Source: Caprella mutica (lineage: Eukaryota; Arthropoda; Malacostraca; Amphipoda; Caprellidae). Taken from it: 64,000 bases of DNA. The stretch is taken from positions 1-64,000 of the forward strand of contig CANNZV010001045.1 in assembly GCA_947561585.1 (NCBI GenBank). Direction: 5' to 3'. Below are positions 1 through 12,229 of this stretch, piece after piece. The position numbers were made by a program, and so were the translations under genes. The stretch's first letter is position 1. Every line of letters begins with the position of its first letter. The notes under the pieces are model-generated. The model had not been told where the DNA came from. It made no database searches and saw nothing but the letters and a program-made list of their open reading frames with translations.

Positions 1-2190
1 AATGAGAATCTTGTCCAGGCGTCTTTTAAAAAATTCAACCGATGAATGACAATTCCAGCTGGAAGTCTGTTCTAGTGATTGCAGATCTTCATCACCATGA
101 AATTTTCAAGTTAGGCACTGCTGAACTGTAACCACCTTCCAACGGTGGTTACAGGTTGGGGCTCAGACACATAACGAAGTAGTCATGCAGATCAACTTCA
201 GATAATGTCCTAAGTCTCTGTGATGTGACGCCTCGTACGCGTTAGTTCTAGATTCTAGAGTAAAATTAACTAGATCTTTCAACATTCGAGCGTAGCCCTC
301 GAAATGAATCTCTGGTGCAAGCTTTGTGGCTGGCGCCATTTGTATTCAGTGGCCAAGTACAGAACCGTGCGGAATCCCGTTGTTTATAGAGCCCCAACCA
401 GATGATAATCCATTGATCACCACTCTCTGTCTCCTGCTGCTCAGCCACGAATTAATCTATTGCAGGACGCAATCTATTGCTTCAACCTTGACAAAAGCTT
501 CTCGTGGAGGGCTTTGACAAAAGCCATATTGAAACCTAGATAAACGATGTCAACTGCTCTAGATCTGTCATGTTAATGAGGTACGTAGAAAATGAAAAAA
601 AACTAATTGGTTAGTAATACATGATTTCCCACAAAGAAAAACAAGTTGACTTTTCTCAATTAGTTTGTGCTTTTCAAGGTGAACAACAACCCTGTTCTAA
701 ATGATAAGACTCTAGCAGCTTGCCAGGAAGTCGCCGGCTTGAAAATCGGGGCCACATTTGCAATCAACATGACGTCATGAACCTCACCTGTTTCCAGAGA
801 GACATTGAAGATAGGTTGTAGATGCGCTGCAAGTCTGGCCTTCACATTCTTCATGAACTTCGATCGGTAGGAACTCATCAGGTATAGCAGCCTTGATCAG
901 GTCTAGCACGTCAATTTTTGCTTCTACCTCTTCAACAGTACAAATGATCTCAGTCAGTACCCTCGGCCAATCATAGATAAACTACACGGTCCGGAATATT
1001 AGCTACATCCTGCCTAGTGAAGACTGTGTCGAATTACCTGTTGAACTCATATGTTAGGTTGGTGTCAAAGGCTGCCAACACTCCTAGTGGGATTCCTGCT
1101 GTTATGACAAACAAAACGGCAGTTTCATACTGTACGAGATCTGCCAGAGCAGCGTGGAGATAAAGATCTTTGACTTTAGTCTCGTGTTGTGGTCTGCATA
1201 GCAGGTATAGGTGTAGTGTGATGGCTGATGTTATCTCAATTCCCATCATCTCATGTGGTGAATTAATGGGATTGAGTACTGGAAGTATGTGACATCGTGC
1301 GTAAATCATTTCCCCTCACAAGCTCTACTACCTCTGTCTTAGTGTAACATCTTGTATTCAGGCAGGTGCTACTCGCCATCTAAATCTCCTCCGTCATGTT
1401 CTACCAGGTATCTATGATGCAGATGACATCATGCAAATTAACGGCAACAACCATACAACAGAACTCCTGCAGCTTATTGCTGATAGAACGAAAATTTAAT
1501 AGTTACGAATTGAACTGAAAGGTGGGGAGCTATAGGGGTTATTAAGAAAAGAAAATTTAATAGCTCGCGGAGATCTTGCGCGAGCCTCCAGGTATCTGCC
1601 TGTTTTCCTGATCCTCATAGTCTTTCGTCCCTTCAGAACCAGAGTCAAGGTAATTTGAGCCCGAAGAATCTCTTGAGTCATCATGGTCTGGTGGATCAAG
1701 GCAACGTAGTCAGGGGTCACTGTTTGGCTGCGATTCCTTTTAGCATATCCAGACATCGAAGCTTCACATCCAGCCGTTGTCAAACGAACGACAATTATTG
1801 ATTGCCGAAGATTTAGCCTGAACTATCCTTTTTCTCCACCTTTTCTCCTAACAGAAGAACAATTTGGAAACGAGGTGCTCGGTGAACATACTGCTTTCTT
1901 TACCACAGTAGTGAGTGTCATCTTTGAAGAAGAGGTCGTTCCTGTGGAAGAATAATGGCCGCAGGTCGAGGTACCTGAAACAATGGGTCTTATAGAGGGA
2001 GCCCATGCAGTCGCTTATTTAACGATAGAGTTTTTCTATTATGCTCCCCTGTTGCAAAATTCCAAGATATGAGGCCCACAATTATGTCCGGGTTTATCTT
2101 GGTCTTGATAGTTTTGTAGAGCCGTTTATAGTCCTCAATCAGTTTGACCACATCTTCTGTCTAATAGTTTCCAACAGAAAACATTGGAGT
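1..2190 (-). mobile_element. CR1-like non-LTR retrotransposon remnant (LINE), degenerate
   Basis: Reading the minus strand from high to low coordinates, broken frames give LINE domains in the expected order. About 2115-1862 resembles the SGNH/esterase-like part of a LINE ORF1 (KTKINPDIIVGLISWNFA, then FRYLDLRPLFFHRNDLFF). About 1498-1402 is the start of an APE-type endonuclease (LNFRSISNKLQEFCC, then HDVICIIDTW), and 1309-1034 continues the endonuclease (VKDLYLHAALADLVQYETAV). About 560-325 is reverse transcriptase: AVDIVYLGFNMAFVKALHEK, then WLSSRRQRVVINGLSSGW and NGIPHGSVLG. The first 75 bases give SSVEFFKRRLDKILI, typical of the C-terminal end of CR1-type proteins. Stops and frameshifts are frequent and the RT C-terminal half is largely deleted, so the copy is dead. 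The clade is inferred from motif style only. It lies in the presumed third intron of the CLIP-domain gene. Confidence 0.75.
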
Positions 2191-2284
2191 ATCATCTTTT
2201 GATATTCTGCACAACCGATCTTATCTATAATCCTGTCAATTCTGGCACCGGGGAGGGACCAAAAACGATTCTCTCTAATAAGGT

Positions 2285-2505
2285 AAGAGAGGTGAGTGAA
2301 GAGGGAGTTAGAGAAAAAAGATGTGAGAGAAGAGAGCTAGAGAAAAGAGAGGTGAGAGAAGAGAGCTAGAGAAAAGAAAGGTGAGAAAAGAGAGCTGGAG
2401 AAAAGAGAGGTGAGAGAAGAGAGCTAGAGAAAAGAGAGGTGAGAGAAGAGAGCTAGAGAAAAAAGAGGTGAGAGAAGAGAGAGGTGAGAGAAGATGATTT
2501 CTTAA
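2285..2505. repeat. Purine-rich minisatellite (GAGAGAAGAGAGCTAGAGAAA type)
   Basis: There are about seven imperfect units of roughly 27-29 bp, almost purely A/G on the plus strand, each with GAGAGAAGAGAGCTAGAG. The open frames on both strands are composition artefacts. Confidence 0.9.
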
Positions 2506-2947
2506 CAATCTATCACAAATTATAAAACGTATACTTTTATCCTATTTCAAGTATAATAGAAGCTAAGACATTACAATATACAGTCTATATCCTTTAATTA
2601 CCCCTTTAAAGTTATAACAATATAATAAGTATCATTAAGTGACTATTGATAAACTCAGTGCAATTAAAGTGCATGTACAGAAACCATAAGCACGAGTGAT
2701 GGAACCATTTATTGTAACGCTACAGTTAACACAAAACAAATAGGTAGGTATAGCATAGTAACAGAAAGATAGGTAGGTATAGCATAGTAGCATGAAGATA
2801 TAAGACTTTAGGTACGAATAGCATAGGCAAGGCAACAGACTTGAGAGTCACTGTACCGCTAACTCTTGCTCGTTCAATTTATTCATTAATAAAAACCAGC
2901 GAAAACAATAAATAAGCGATGTTGTGAAATAAACGACTGCAATCCGT

Positions 2948-3560
2948 TACGGTATGAGCTACGTACAGCATATAAAGTAATAGGTAGGAGCTACGTACAG
3001 CATATAAAGTAATAGGTATGAGCTACGTACAGCATATAAAGTAATAGGTAGGAGCTACGTACAGCATATAAAGTAATAGGTAGGAGCTACGTACAGCATA
3101 TAAAGTAATAGGTAGGAGCTACGTACAGCATATAAAGTAATAGGTATGAGCTACGTACAGCATATAAAGTAATAGGTAGGAGCTACGTACAGAATATAAA
3201 GTAATAGGTATGAACTACCTACAGAATATAAAGTAATAGGTATGAACTACGTACGGCATATAAAGTAATTGGTATGAACTACGTACAGCATATAAAGTAA
3301 TAGGTAGGAGCTACGTACAGAATATAAAGTAATAGGTATGAACTACGTACAGAATATAAAGTAATAGGTATGAACTACGTACGGCATATAAAGTAATAGG
3401 TATGAACTACGTACAGCATATAAAGTAATAGGTAGGAACTACGTACAGCATATAAAGTAATAGGTAGGAACTACGTACACCATATAAAGTAATAGGTATG
3501 AACTACGTACAGAATATAAAGTAATAGGTATGAACTACGTACATAATAAAGTAATAGGCT
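2948..3560. repeat. 32-bp minisatellite, about 19 copies
   Basis: The unit is GAGCTACGTACAGCATATAA followed by AGTAATAGGTAG. Spacing between the first two units is exactly 32 bp. Each unit holds the palindrome TACGTA and a TATAAA word. Variants (gagct/gaact, cagca/cagaa) alternate in blocks. Confidence 0.95.
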
Positions 3561-5460
3561 ATAATATTTCATATTGTATTTATAATGTGTTGCTGTGATC
3601 CTATTATTTTCACTGTAAAAAAATCTAAAACTCTCTGACTATATCAGACTGAAGGATTTATTTTCAGAGAAGAGTATTAATTAGCATTTTAATTACAATA
3701 TTGTACTTCGTTGTGTTAAAGACATAAGCATAAGGAATGAGGTTAAAAGTATGTATAGTGGAAATAAATTACCTGGCATTAATTGAATATCTAAACCTAT
3801 TCTCTACTTTCTAAATAAATAATTCAAAAAATAATGTGATTAACATTTCAATTTCGTAATTTAAGAATATTTCAGATAAGTAATTATACCGTCTTTTTTC
3901 TACCTGCAGTTTTTTTTGTTATTCGGATTTGTTACTTTCTGTCACCGGGTTTCTCTAGTGTATTTCTCGTCAAAAATGTCTGTCTATAATTCATTTCAAT
4001 TGAAAAAAATTATCCGAAAAAAATTAATCAGATTTAAAAAAAAATTAATTTTTTGTTATTTGGATTTTTTCTGATGACGGAATATTTCAATTTTAGGAAT
4101 TTTTCTGCTCTTTCCTGAATTTTTGTTTTCCGACATTCATGTTTTTACCGATTTCTATTTATTTCTGTTCTGTTGGATATTTCCTTTTTTGTGATTTATT
4201 CGGTTTTCCGATTTTTTTTTTTTTTTTGGATTCCCGGATTTTTTTTCCGAATTTTCATATTTATTATGTTATCTAGAATTATTTTAACCGGACATTTATT
4301 TCAGTCATGGAATTATATCATATGTTAAACCGTGATATTCAATGAAAGAAATTTATTGCTGTTAGATTATTTATTAGAAGCACATGCTATTAATTACTAT
4401 AGTGTATTAACCGTCAAAAATGAAGAACTCTATTTTTTTCATTTTATTTTAGTTACGATTTAAAAAAAAAACATTTTATCAGGATATTTCCAATTATTAA
4501 GATCATTAATCACCTGTTTTTTTTTAATAAATATTAATCCTTATTTTTTCAGATTTATTGGTTATTCGTATTTGTAATATTCGGTTGTTCGGATTTCTCC
4601 CGTCTACTATGTCGGAATATAATTTTTTCAATTTTAAAGTTATCCAAATTGATTTTTTTCGAATTTTAAAAAAATTGTCTCTAATTACGATTGTTCTTCG
4701 TATATTTTTCTTATATCGAAATACTCTGTTTTCCCCTTTTTTCTGTTGCCGATTTTTCAAGTGTTTTTACAAATCTATCTTTTTACGAATTCTTCTGTTT
4801 TCGAATTTTTCGGCTTTACAAATTTTTTCCTATTACTGAATTTTATTTATTCCAGATTTCTTTTATCCAGAATTCTATTCCCGGAAAATTATTTTAGTCA
4901 TTGAATTATATCGTCTTTTAAATGTTAAAGTATATAGGGTGATTATATAGATATTAATCATTCTTATCATATCAGTCAAATCTCCCTTCTTTCACATTCT
5001 TGTTTCGCATTTTAAAATTTAAATACATGGAACGAATAAATGTTTTTTGTCTAACCTAATTATAAATCTTGTTCATTCATTTTTGCGAGAAAGAATTTTT
5101 GACCATATAAAAAAAGTATACGGTAATTAAAATAAATAATGATTATGTATTATATTTCTTCCATACATGATCGCATATGTGGATCAGTTCGATAATTCGG
5201 AATTTACCCTGCATTGTAATTTGACTTATGCATTTCCTATTGTTGTTGAATAGTGTTATGTATCTGTACCTAAAATAACATACGAATAATTAGTATGAGC
5301 TTGATTCGAAGCACGATAGTTGTATAATAACCACCTGGAATATCTTTAAAACTTAAAGGTCGTACACAATAATATGTAGGACTACAGAACAACCGCCCAT
5401 GCAGTTTTTGAGCCCCCTCACACGGGCGTTTTTATCATGCCGCCTATGACTGAATAAACA
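3561..5460. other. Unique AT-rich intergenic or intronic DNA, no gene seen
   Basis: The stretch is strongly T-biased on the plus strand (3900-4870 is rich in ATTTTTTCCGA-like words), so the short open frames there are composition artefacts. Bases 5155-5216 match one terminus of the MITE family found complete at 7093-7242. Confidence 0.6.
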
Positions 5461-5462
5461 AA

Positions 5463-5795
5463 TTTTTATAGTGTACCGTGTAGTGGCTAGGAAGGATATT
5501 TCCAGTGTACCGTGTAGTGGCTAGGAAGGATCTTTTCAGTGTACCGTGTAGTGGCTAGGAAGGATCTTTTCAGTGTACCGAGTAGTGGCTAGGAAGAATC
5601 TTTTCAGTGTACCGTGTAGTGGCTAGGAAGGATCTTTTCAGTATACCGTGTAGTGGCTAGGAAGGATCTTTTCAGTGTATCGTGTAGTGGCTAGGAAGAA
5701 TCTTTTCAGTATACCGTGTAGTTGCTAAGAAGGATCATTTCAGTGTACCGTGTAGTGGCTAGGAAGGATCTTTTCAGTGTACCGTATGATTTAGT
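5463..5795. repeat. 34-bp minisatellite with a terminal inverted half-copy
   Basis: There are nine to ten copies of CAGTGTACCGTGTAGTGGCT + AGGAAGGATCTTTT. Immediately after the array, at about 5802-5830, CCACTACACGGTACAC is part of a unit in reverse complement, so the right end can fold back on the array. Confidence 0.93.
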
Positions 5796-6292
5796 CCACT
5801 ACACGGTACACATGAAAGATCTCCTCTGTCATATCGGTTGTTGCGTATTTACCCTAGCTTATTGTTCGCTTTTCTCTAAAATATTCAGCGTAGCTCTCTT
5901 CAAGGTACTTCTTTCATTAGGTCTTTGTGTGATGAATGATGAAGATAAATCAGAAGATGAGGAGAGAGTGCCATCGTATATTAGGCAGATATTTGGGGAG
6001 TAATGCCCAACTCTGATTTATGGAGAAGTTTATTTCATTTAGGCATGACAGCTTAAAAGAGAGATGGGGAGAGAGGGACACAACTCGTTAGGGAACAAAA
6101 ACCAAAACTTTTGCTACGAAAAACTTAGATATGAAGGACTTGGCCGAGAGAATTAATTAAGCTGCTGTGGAATATTATAAATGATAGTCATTTGGATAGG
6201 CAGTAATTAAGTGTAAAAGTCTTTGGTGCTTATAAAATCTTTAGGCTCTTGTTGCATATAGGTCAGTATGGAGACCATTTAATAGGGTAACT

Positions 6293-6582
6293 ACTCTATT
6301 ACCGTATGCTCACAGTTACCGTACAAGGGGCGTTAACATTTAATATTTAATAGGGTAACTGCTCGATTACCGTATGCTCACAGTTACCGTACAAGGGGCG
6401 TTAACATTTAATATTTAATAGGGTAACTGCTCGATTACCGTATGCTCACAGTTACCGTACAAGGGGCGTTAACATTAGTCATTAGCCAATCTGAATGTTG
6501 GAAATTTTACTTAACCTATCATGACGTAACACTCACTTTACGGTAACTGTAAGCAGTCGGTAATTGGGTCGTTACCCTGTAT
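6293..6582. mobile_element. MITE with TA target site and an internal triplicated 68-70 bp segment
   Basis: The left terminus TAGGGTAACTACTCTATTAC and the following CACAGTTACCGTA are mirrored on the right by TACGGTAACTGTAAGCAGTC and GGGTCGTTACCCTGTA. The segment from GGGTAACTGC to TTTAATATTTAA is repeated three times in tandem near the left end. No transposase is present. Confidence 0.65.
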
Positions 6583-7092
6583 AACTTATAACGTTTTTAT
6601 GTCTCTATCATATAAATAAAATGTAAATTCATTACTTAAAAAGTCTTCATGCAATAACTGACAAATTCAAATTTGAAAGAAAAAATTGATAAAATTGTTT
6701 TTGAAAATATTTTTTCCGTTGATTCAAATAATAAATGTATTTGTTACACAAAGTAACCGACAGGTTGGAAATGGTTAAATTAACATAGTGATGTACAACT
6801 GCATTACAACAGTCAATGCAGTGAGTGATTAATATATCAATTAGTCAATGTGCATTGTGCGCTACTGCATTGGGAGGTGAAATTTAATTGCCTGAAGACC
6901 TGAAGGTGTAGCAATGATTTATTTAACTATTAATAGGTTATAAACGCATCAAAATATTCATGTTTTGATGTTTTTATTTAATGATAATCTAGCGAAATTG
7001 TTATATGGTATTTAATTCGTGTCTGATAATTGGGACTTTAAATAAATAAGAAATAAAAGTTTGAAATAGATATCAGAAGAGAATAATTAGAG

Positions 7093-7242
7093 TAGGGTGA
7101 GTTAGGTATTATCGGTCAGTTTAACATTTTCAGTCATATAAGAAAAAAGTAAATAGCTAATAATAATTGAATTTTTATTATATATTTTTTTTCTTATATG
7201 AGCGAAGATGTGGAACAGACCGATAATTAGTAACTCACCCTA
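7093..7242. mobile_element. Short palindromic MITE (TIR AGGGTGAGTTA), TA target site
   Basis: The left arm (AGGGTGAGTTAGGTATTATC, then TCATATAAGAAAAAA) is complementary over almost its whole length to the right arm (TTTTTTCTTATATGAGCGAA, then TAACTCACCCTA). TA flanks both ends. Related copies or halves occur at 46895-47101, 27398-27514, 5155-5216, 15965-16035 and 43205-43262. On the minus strand the element begins about ten bases after the splice donor of the exon at 7254-7766. Confidence 0.8.
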
Positions 7243-7253
7243 AAAAAGTTTAC

Positions 7254-7766
7254 CTTTTCTTGGGGGCCGAGTAACAAACTCTGTGAAAGGTCTAGAAGAG
7301 GGCGAGGAGGGCCATCTTGGACCATCGAAAGAACCGTCACTGTGAGGTTCCTCGTAATCGGGTTTGCGTTTTGGAGGCGAATGGGATTCACCACCACCGA
7401 AAAATCCCTCCAAATGATCATCAATGAAGACACTGACGGGCCTGTTTGGTTTTTCCTCCACTTCCGGAAAACTTATTTCAGTCACATCGAAAAAGAAATG
7501 ATCGTTAGTTTTGTTTGGTCTTCGGGTGATGGGTCTGTGGTCCATGTCCTCATCGAAGATGATGATGTCCTCCCCTAGGTCCGCACTGTGGACCAAAGGG
7601 CGCCCCAACCCACCTCCTCCAATCGGTCGGTGCCAGGTTTCATCGTGGGGCTGTTCTTCGATCAGAGTGATCGGTATCGGTCTCTCGATGGCGTTACCGA
7701 TAGGTACCGATACCAGGGAATGGTGGGGTCCATGTGCACCCCCAAAATGCGACAGATGGGAGAACC
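7254..7766 (-). CDS. Exon 3 of a CLIP-like type II membrane protein (probable filzig/stubble-type serine protease)
   Basis: The 513 nt exon encodes residues 311-482 of the deduced protein. The acceptor ends GGTTCAG at 7767 and the donor is AAAG/GTAAAC at 7254/7253. It enters with two bases and leaves with one (phase 1 at both ends), so it joins exon 2 exactly, giving GEDI then R-FSHLSHFGGAHGPHHS. The sequence is low-complexity, rich in Pro, His, Asp and Glu (for example GGGGLGRPLVHSADLGEDII and PPKRKPDYEEPHSD). This looks like a disordered extracellular stem between the CLIP-like module and a catalytic domain. No protease motifs are present; they would be encoded left of position 1. A MITE sits about ten bases inside the following intron. 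The exon call is strong; the family name is inferred. Confidence 0.78.
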
Positions 7767-8254
7767 CTGAACCTGATTATAATATGGAACAAAAAGTCAG
7801 CAAAATGTAATTTAGAAAATAAAATTAGACAGTATGTCAAATTGCTAATATGTAAATGGATTTAAAACTCGGCCATAATTCGGCCATATTTTCATATTTT
7901 AATTAACGTATTTACAGCCGAAGGTAAATTTTCTAACTACCCTCTAACGATTATATTTTTGGTCAGATATCATTAAAACCATATTAAAAAATATAGTTTA
8001 ATAATATTTAGAACTGTTTCGTTACAAAGGGCCGAATTATTACAACGGTTAACGTAATTGAAATTCTCCTTCCTATATTATTTGTCGAATCATATTCTAC
8101 GAACTGTTTTGATGTTATAATTCGAGTCTATATATTGTGTTTAATGAAACCTTTTCATGCTTATATAAGCATTTAAAAAACTCAAATAAAGAGTAAAACA
8201 TTAGGTATATAAGGAGTATATCGGCTACCGTGCCATATCGTCTATACTGTTTTA

Positions 8255-8337
8255 TGGGTGTATCAATGGTGTCATTTCGACGTCAAAGTCGCTAGTAAAG
8301 AGCATGGAGCCTGTATCACCTTCTGATGATACACCCA
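8255..8337. mobile_element. Very short TIR element (TGGGTGTATCA ends)
   Basis: TGGGTGTATCA at 8255 is exactly mirrored by TGATACACCCA ending at 8337, with 61 bp between. It may be a tiny MITE or part of the neighbouring dispersed repeat. Confidence 0.4.
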
Positions 8338-8339
8338 CT

Positions 8340-8600
8340 CGAAAATTTACTACCGGTATATTGTCTGTTATTGTTCACTACGGTAAATACTGATGGTATT
8401 TTATCGTAAAATATCATAATTTATTAGAAAGAGATTATCGTCAGGAATTTTGACGATAAGTGTTTTAAATTTATGATAAATAACGATTGGATTTTCATCG
8501 AATTATGTATTGTCGTAGATAAATGATTTTTTTTATCATCGATTATAATAACCGATAGAAGGCCCCGCTAATCGGTGATTATAATTTTCCAATGAGGTAC
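8340..8600 (+). repeat. Dispersed repeat R1 (GGTATTTTATCGTAAAATAT family)
   Basis: It shares GTCTGTTATTG, ACGGTAAATA, TGATGGTATTTTATCGTAAA and a GTCGTAGATAAATG block with 18985-19215 (same strand) and 15405-15610 (opposite strand). It contains short inverted words (TTTTATCGTAAAATA, ATCGGTGATTATAA/TTATAATAACCGAT) and no coding capacity. Confidence 0.7.
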
Positions 8601-9480
8601 AAGGTATAATTTCTATACCATTTTAATTTACAACATTGCTAAAAGCATAAAACTGCGTCATATCGAACAAATAGAAAACTAACAACCATCTTGGTGAAAT
8701 AAGTTTGCAACATAAATAAAGAAATGTGATATACCTATTACTTTAATAAAAAAAATCTAAAGGTATTATATATCAATCGCTAATAAATATCACAATGCTC
8801 ACGGAAGAAGAAAAGCTACTCTGTAAACAGAGTCTAATGTATATACCATCATTTAGTGACAGTGCTCATGACAACAGAAAAGCTACTCGGTAAACACAAT
8901 CAATCACCAAGAAAGGCGATAGATGGCACAATATTAGCAGGTATAGAAGCATCAATAGAAATTATTGTCATTGGTCAAATAGTTCAGAATTATTTTATAA
9001 TGTGAATTGATATTTAAAAACAATTTTGTAACTTTCATTCATTCTTTTAAATTTCCATTGAAAATATTACGTAAAATGAATAATATTTAATAGAAACATA
9101 CCACTGCTGTAAAATCATGTGTATTTCAGAAATGAAGCAAACTCTGAACTTCTAATAAATCATTCAAAATCAATGTCTCATTCCATGAATCGTATATCAT
9201 CTTGAAGCCAGTGTCTTCCTATTTGTGGAATCTAGATTTCAAATTCATACTTAGTATCATGGCTGTAGGTCTAAGGCATTTCGTCCACGTATATTTCGTC
9301 CACGGAACTATTAATACTATCGAAATATAGTGATCAAGCTCCAAAAGGAATATGAGACTAATTATTCAATTGTAAGGAAGTTGACAATGAATCGTTCCAC
9401 TTGCTAGAAAAATGTTAAAAAGTTCAAGGAAGATAGGTTCAAACCTCTGAAGCCCTAAACGAAAAGAATGAAAAAAAAAA
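8601..9480. other. AT-rich intronic DNA
   Basis: No gene is seen. 8800-8925 repeats words such as GAAAAGCTACTC and GCTCATG that also occur in the dispersed repeat at 37440, 54330 and 56805. Confidence 0.5.
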
Positions 9481-9489
9481 AAAAAAGCG

Positions 9490-10270
9490 CGAAATAAGTT
9501 GCGTCGAAATTATCCATCTCGATTGCATGGTAAATTGGCTGCAGAAACATGTGTTCGCAAAACTTCAATGTATCGAGTACTTAAAGTAGATCTGAGAACA
9601 AAAGCATTTAAATGCAGAAACGTCATGAGCTTACTGACCATCGTGAGAAATTGACAGCGGATAGAAGTCATCACATCCTGAATGAGAAAGTTTAAAGCAC
9701 GTTCCTTAACTTGGTGTTCACATTTGAAAAGAAATTTAACATTCAGCAAGTTGAGAATAATCAGAATGATCGAGTTTGGAGTTCCTCAAGTTCAGACGAG
9801 TGTAGTATTGTGACGATACGTCTAAATATAAAGTACGTGATGTTATGGGCTACTGTGACAGACACTGGTAGGTTTTCCATCGTATTTGTAACTTGTGCGG
9901 TCAAATTGAACGCAGAATGGTACATATCTATCGTTCTGGAATCGAAACTGCGACCATGGGCTAAAGAACACTTTCAGAGATCACCATGGAGTCTCCGACA
10001 TGACTCGGCACCATCACATGGCTCCAATTCGACTCAAACCTTAAGTCAATGAACTTTTCAAGCTTCATTGGAAAAAATGTCCGGCCAGTAAAGAGTCCAT
10101 AAATTAACTCTTGAAAACCCTGTGGAGTTTGAGCTCGATAAGACTTTATAAGAGCGATACAATATTTCTACGTGCTTTGAATCAACAAGATTTCATGACT
10201 CTTTTCACTAAAAATTTTTCATATTCTAATTTTTTGCTTAGTTGCCGTCGAAAACATTATCCCATGCTTG
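9490..10270 (+). pseudogene. Mariner-type transposase remnant, plus strand
   Basis: Broken frames give consecutive transposase blocks. A helix-turn-helix region lies at about 9510-9615 (SRLHGKLAA-type words, then MYRVLKVDLRTKAFKC). VFTFEKKFNIQQVENNQNDR is at about 9711-9775. MLWATVTDTGRFSIVFV and LRPWAKEHFQRSPWSLRHDS are at 9840-10015, followed by APSH. In active relatives the first catalytic Asp lies in a motif like VFSDEKLF; here that Asp is replaced by Phe. The second Asp (HDSAPSH) remains. The region of the third is shifted and interrupted after 10050. A long A run (9470-9486) precedes it. It lies in intron 2 of the CLIP-domain gene, on the opposite strand. Confidence 0.8.
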
Positions 10271-11299
10271 AAAAAGAACAGTATTCGGTAATTTACTGAG
10301 TATTTGTGCTGTTTCTCTACCCCGCAGTACTCCCACAATTCTCACTAACACACATACCTAAACAAAGTATCAGATAACTCCCAAAACGGACATTTCAAAG
10401 GATGTCAGATATTTCAAAAGTGTGCACCCCCACAGACCACAAAACCATTCGCAGTTCAAACAGAATACATTCATATAATAACTCTTCCTATCAATCATGG
10501 GTAAACAAAATTTTGCACAGAAAACTAATAAGGTATGAGCTATGAACTGACAAAAAATCATACAATTCAAGCTTCTGGTTTCCTTATTATCAATTGTGTA
10601 GCGAATTCTCAACACTCAGTCCTTTAGAGACCTAAATTTTATCAGTCCGATTAGGGTTGATTCGTTAGACTTTTCTATCTGGTCAATTTGGGAGACAAGT
10701 GTCTGAAATACTCTACACACTTCTCTCGAGTACCAGAAACCAAAACTGCAAGTGGAAAGGGAAGAAATTATTCCACAAGAATTGATACGTGACGCTTCAG
10801 ATCAATTTATTCCTAGACTGAAAGCTGTAGTTCGAAATAAGGAAAGTTATATCGCGTGACTTAGTTGACTATTATATTCTGAAAAATTCTTTTAAATGTT
10901 TTTCATCCAGATATTATTATATGAAAGATATATACTTCAATTTACGTAACTATTTCTTTTGCGTAACTTTACATAACTATTTTCTACGTAACTTAGTTGG
11001 CTGAGAAAATTGAAAAATAAAATTATTCAACATAACTATACCAGATGATAATATTGATACTCTCGACTATTTTTAAAAACTATAAAAAAGGCTATTCCAG
11101 TCGGTCTGTCCGTCACACAACTTAATAAGCAGCTGCTAGCTGTTATTATCAGTTCAATAAATGTTTTTAATAACTAAATTAAATTAAATTTTATTCAGTT
11201 TAAAATATTGGAGTAAAAGCGGAGTCAGGGATAATAATTATTACATAAATTGAACTACCATCAGTGAACATGAAATTACTATGGTCTCGTATTTAAGTT
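10271..11299. other. Intronic DNA, nothing recognised
   Basis: Unique AT-rich sequence. The short frame at 10370-10615 (minus) shows no family resemblance. Confidence 0.5.
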
Positions 11300-11650
11300 T
11301 TCATTTTATTTGTAGTATTTAAGATTTTATTTTATTTATATAGTATTTAATATTTTTAGATTCTATTTATATAGTATTTAAGATTTTTAGATTCTATTTA
11401 TATAGTATTTTAGATTTTTAGATTCTATTTATATAGTATTTTAGATTTTCAGATTCTATTTATGTAGTATTTAAGATTTTTAGATTATATTTATATAGTA
11501 TTTAAGATTTTTAGATTATATTTATATAGTATTTTAGATTTTTAGATTCTATTTATATAGTATTTTAGATTTTTAGATTCTATTTATATAGTATTTTAGA
11601 TTTTTAGATTCTATTTATATAGTATTTTAGATTTTTAGATTCTATTTATC
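11300..11650. repeat. 31-bp minisatellite, about 11 copies
   Basis: The unit is TAGATTTTTAGATTCTATTT + ATATAGTATTT, with a few substitutions (ttaag for tttag, ttata for ttcta). Confidence 0.93.
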
Positions 11651-12229
11651 AGCAAAGATAAAAACAATTTCATTCGATTCAGATACGATATAAAATTACT
11701 ATAATGAAACCGTAATAAATAAATGAAAAATGTTTTTATGAAACATTTTCTACATAAAATCCTATATTTTCTACACTCTAAGAGGTTTGTTTCTATTGTT
11801 ATTCATGTTCACTTCACAATGTGAAATGGTGGAGGTTTATTTAGTGGGTAAAATGTAATTAACAAAAACAAGAACAAAACAATTCACATGCACCTAACTA
11901 CATAAGATATTTCGAATAATAACTTAAAGTGAATATGCAATCTATTCTATGAAATATTACTATGTTGATAAATTAACATATATAAAATAAATAAACACAT
12001 ATGTATATAATTTAATAAATCTTATATTAGTTTGAAAAGTAATTTAAGTCTTGCAAAGACTACAACTTTATTATTACATTTAAATAGAATCTGGTGCGAA
12101 ATAATTCAGTTTTTCATTGAAATGAGAGTTTTAAGGACATACCATAAAATGAAGTAAATATTACAGAGAAGCTTGCGAAATCTTTTATCTTGTAATATAA
12201 GTCCTGAATAGAAAAGTAATTCATATGAG

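Noticed and set aside
4524..4897. Phe/Ile-rich frames at 4.5-4.9 kb on both strands
   Set aside because: T-rich low-complexity DNA with no splice or homology support.
7342..7810. Plus-strand frames over the 7254-7766 exon
   Set aside because: The minus strand has correct acceptor, donor and matching phase with two other exons; the plus frames are shadows.
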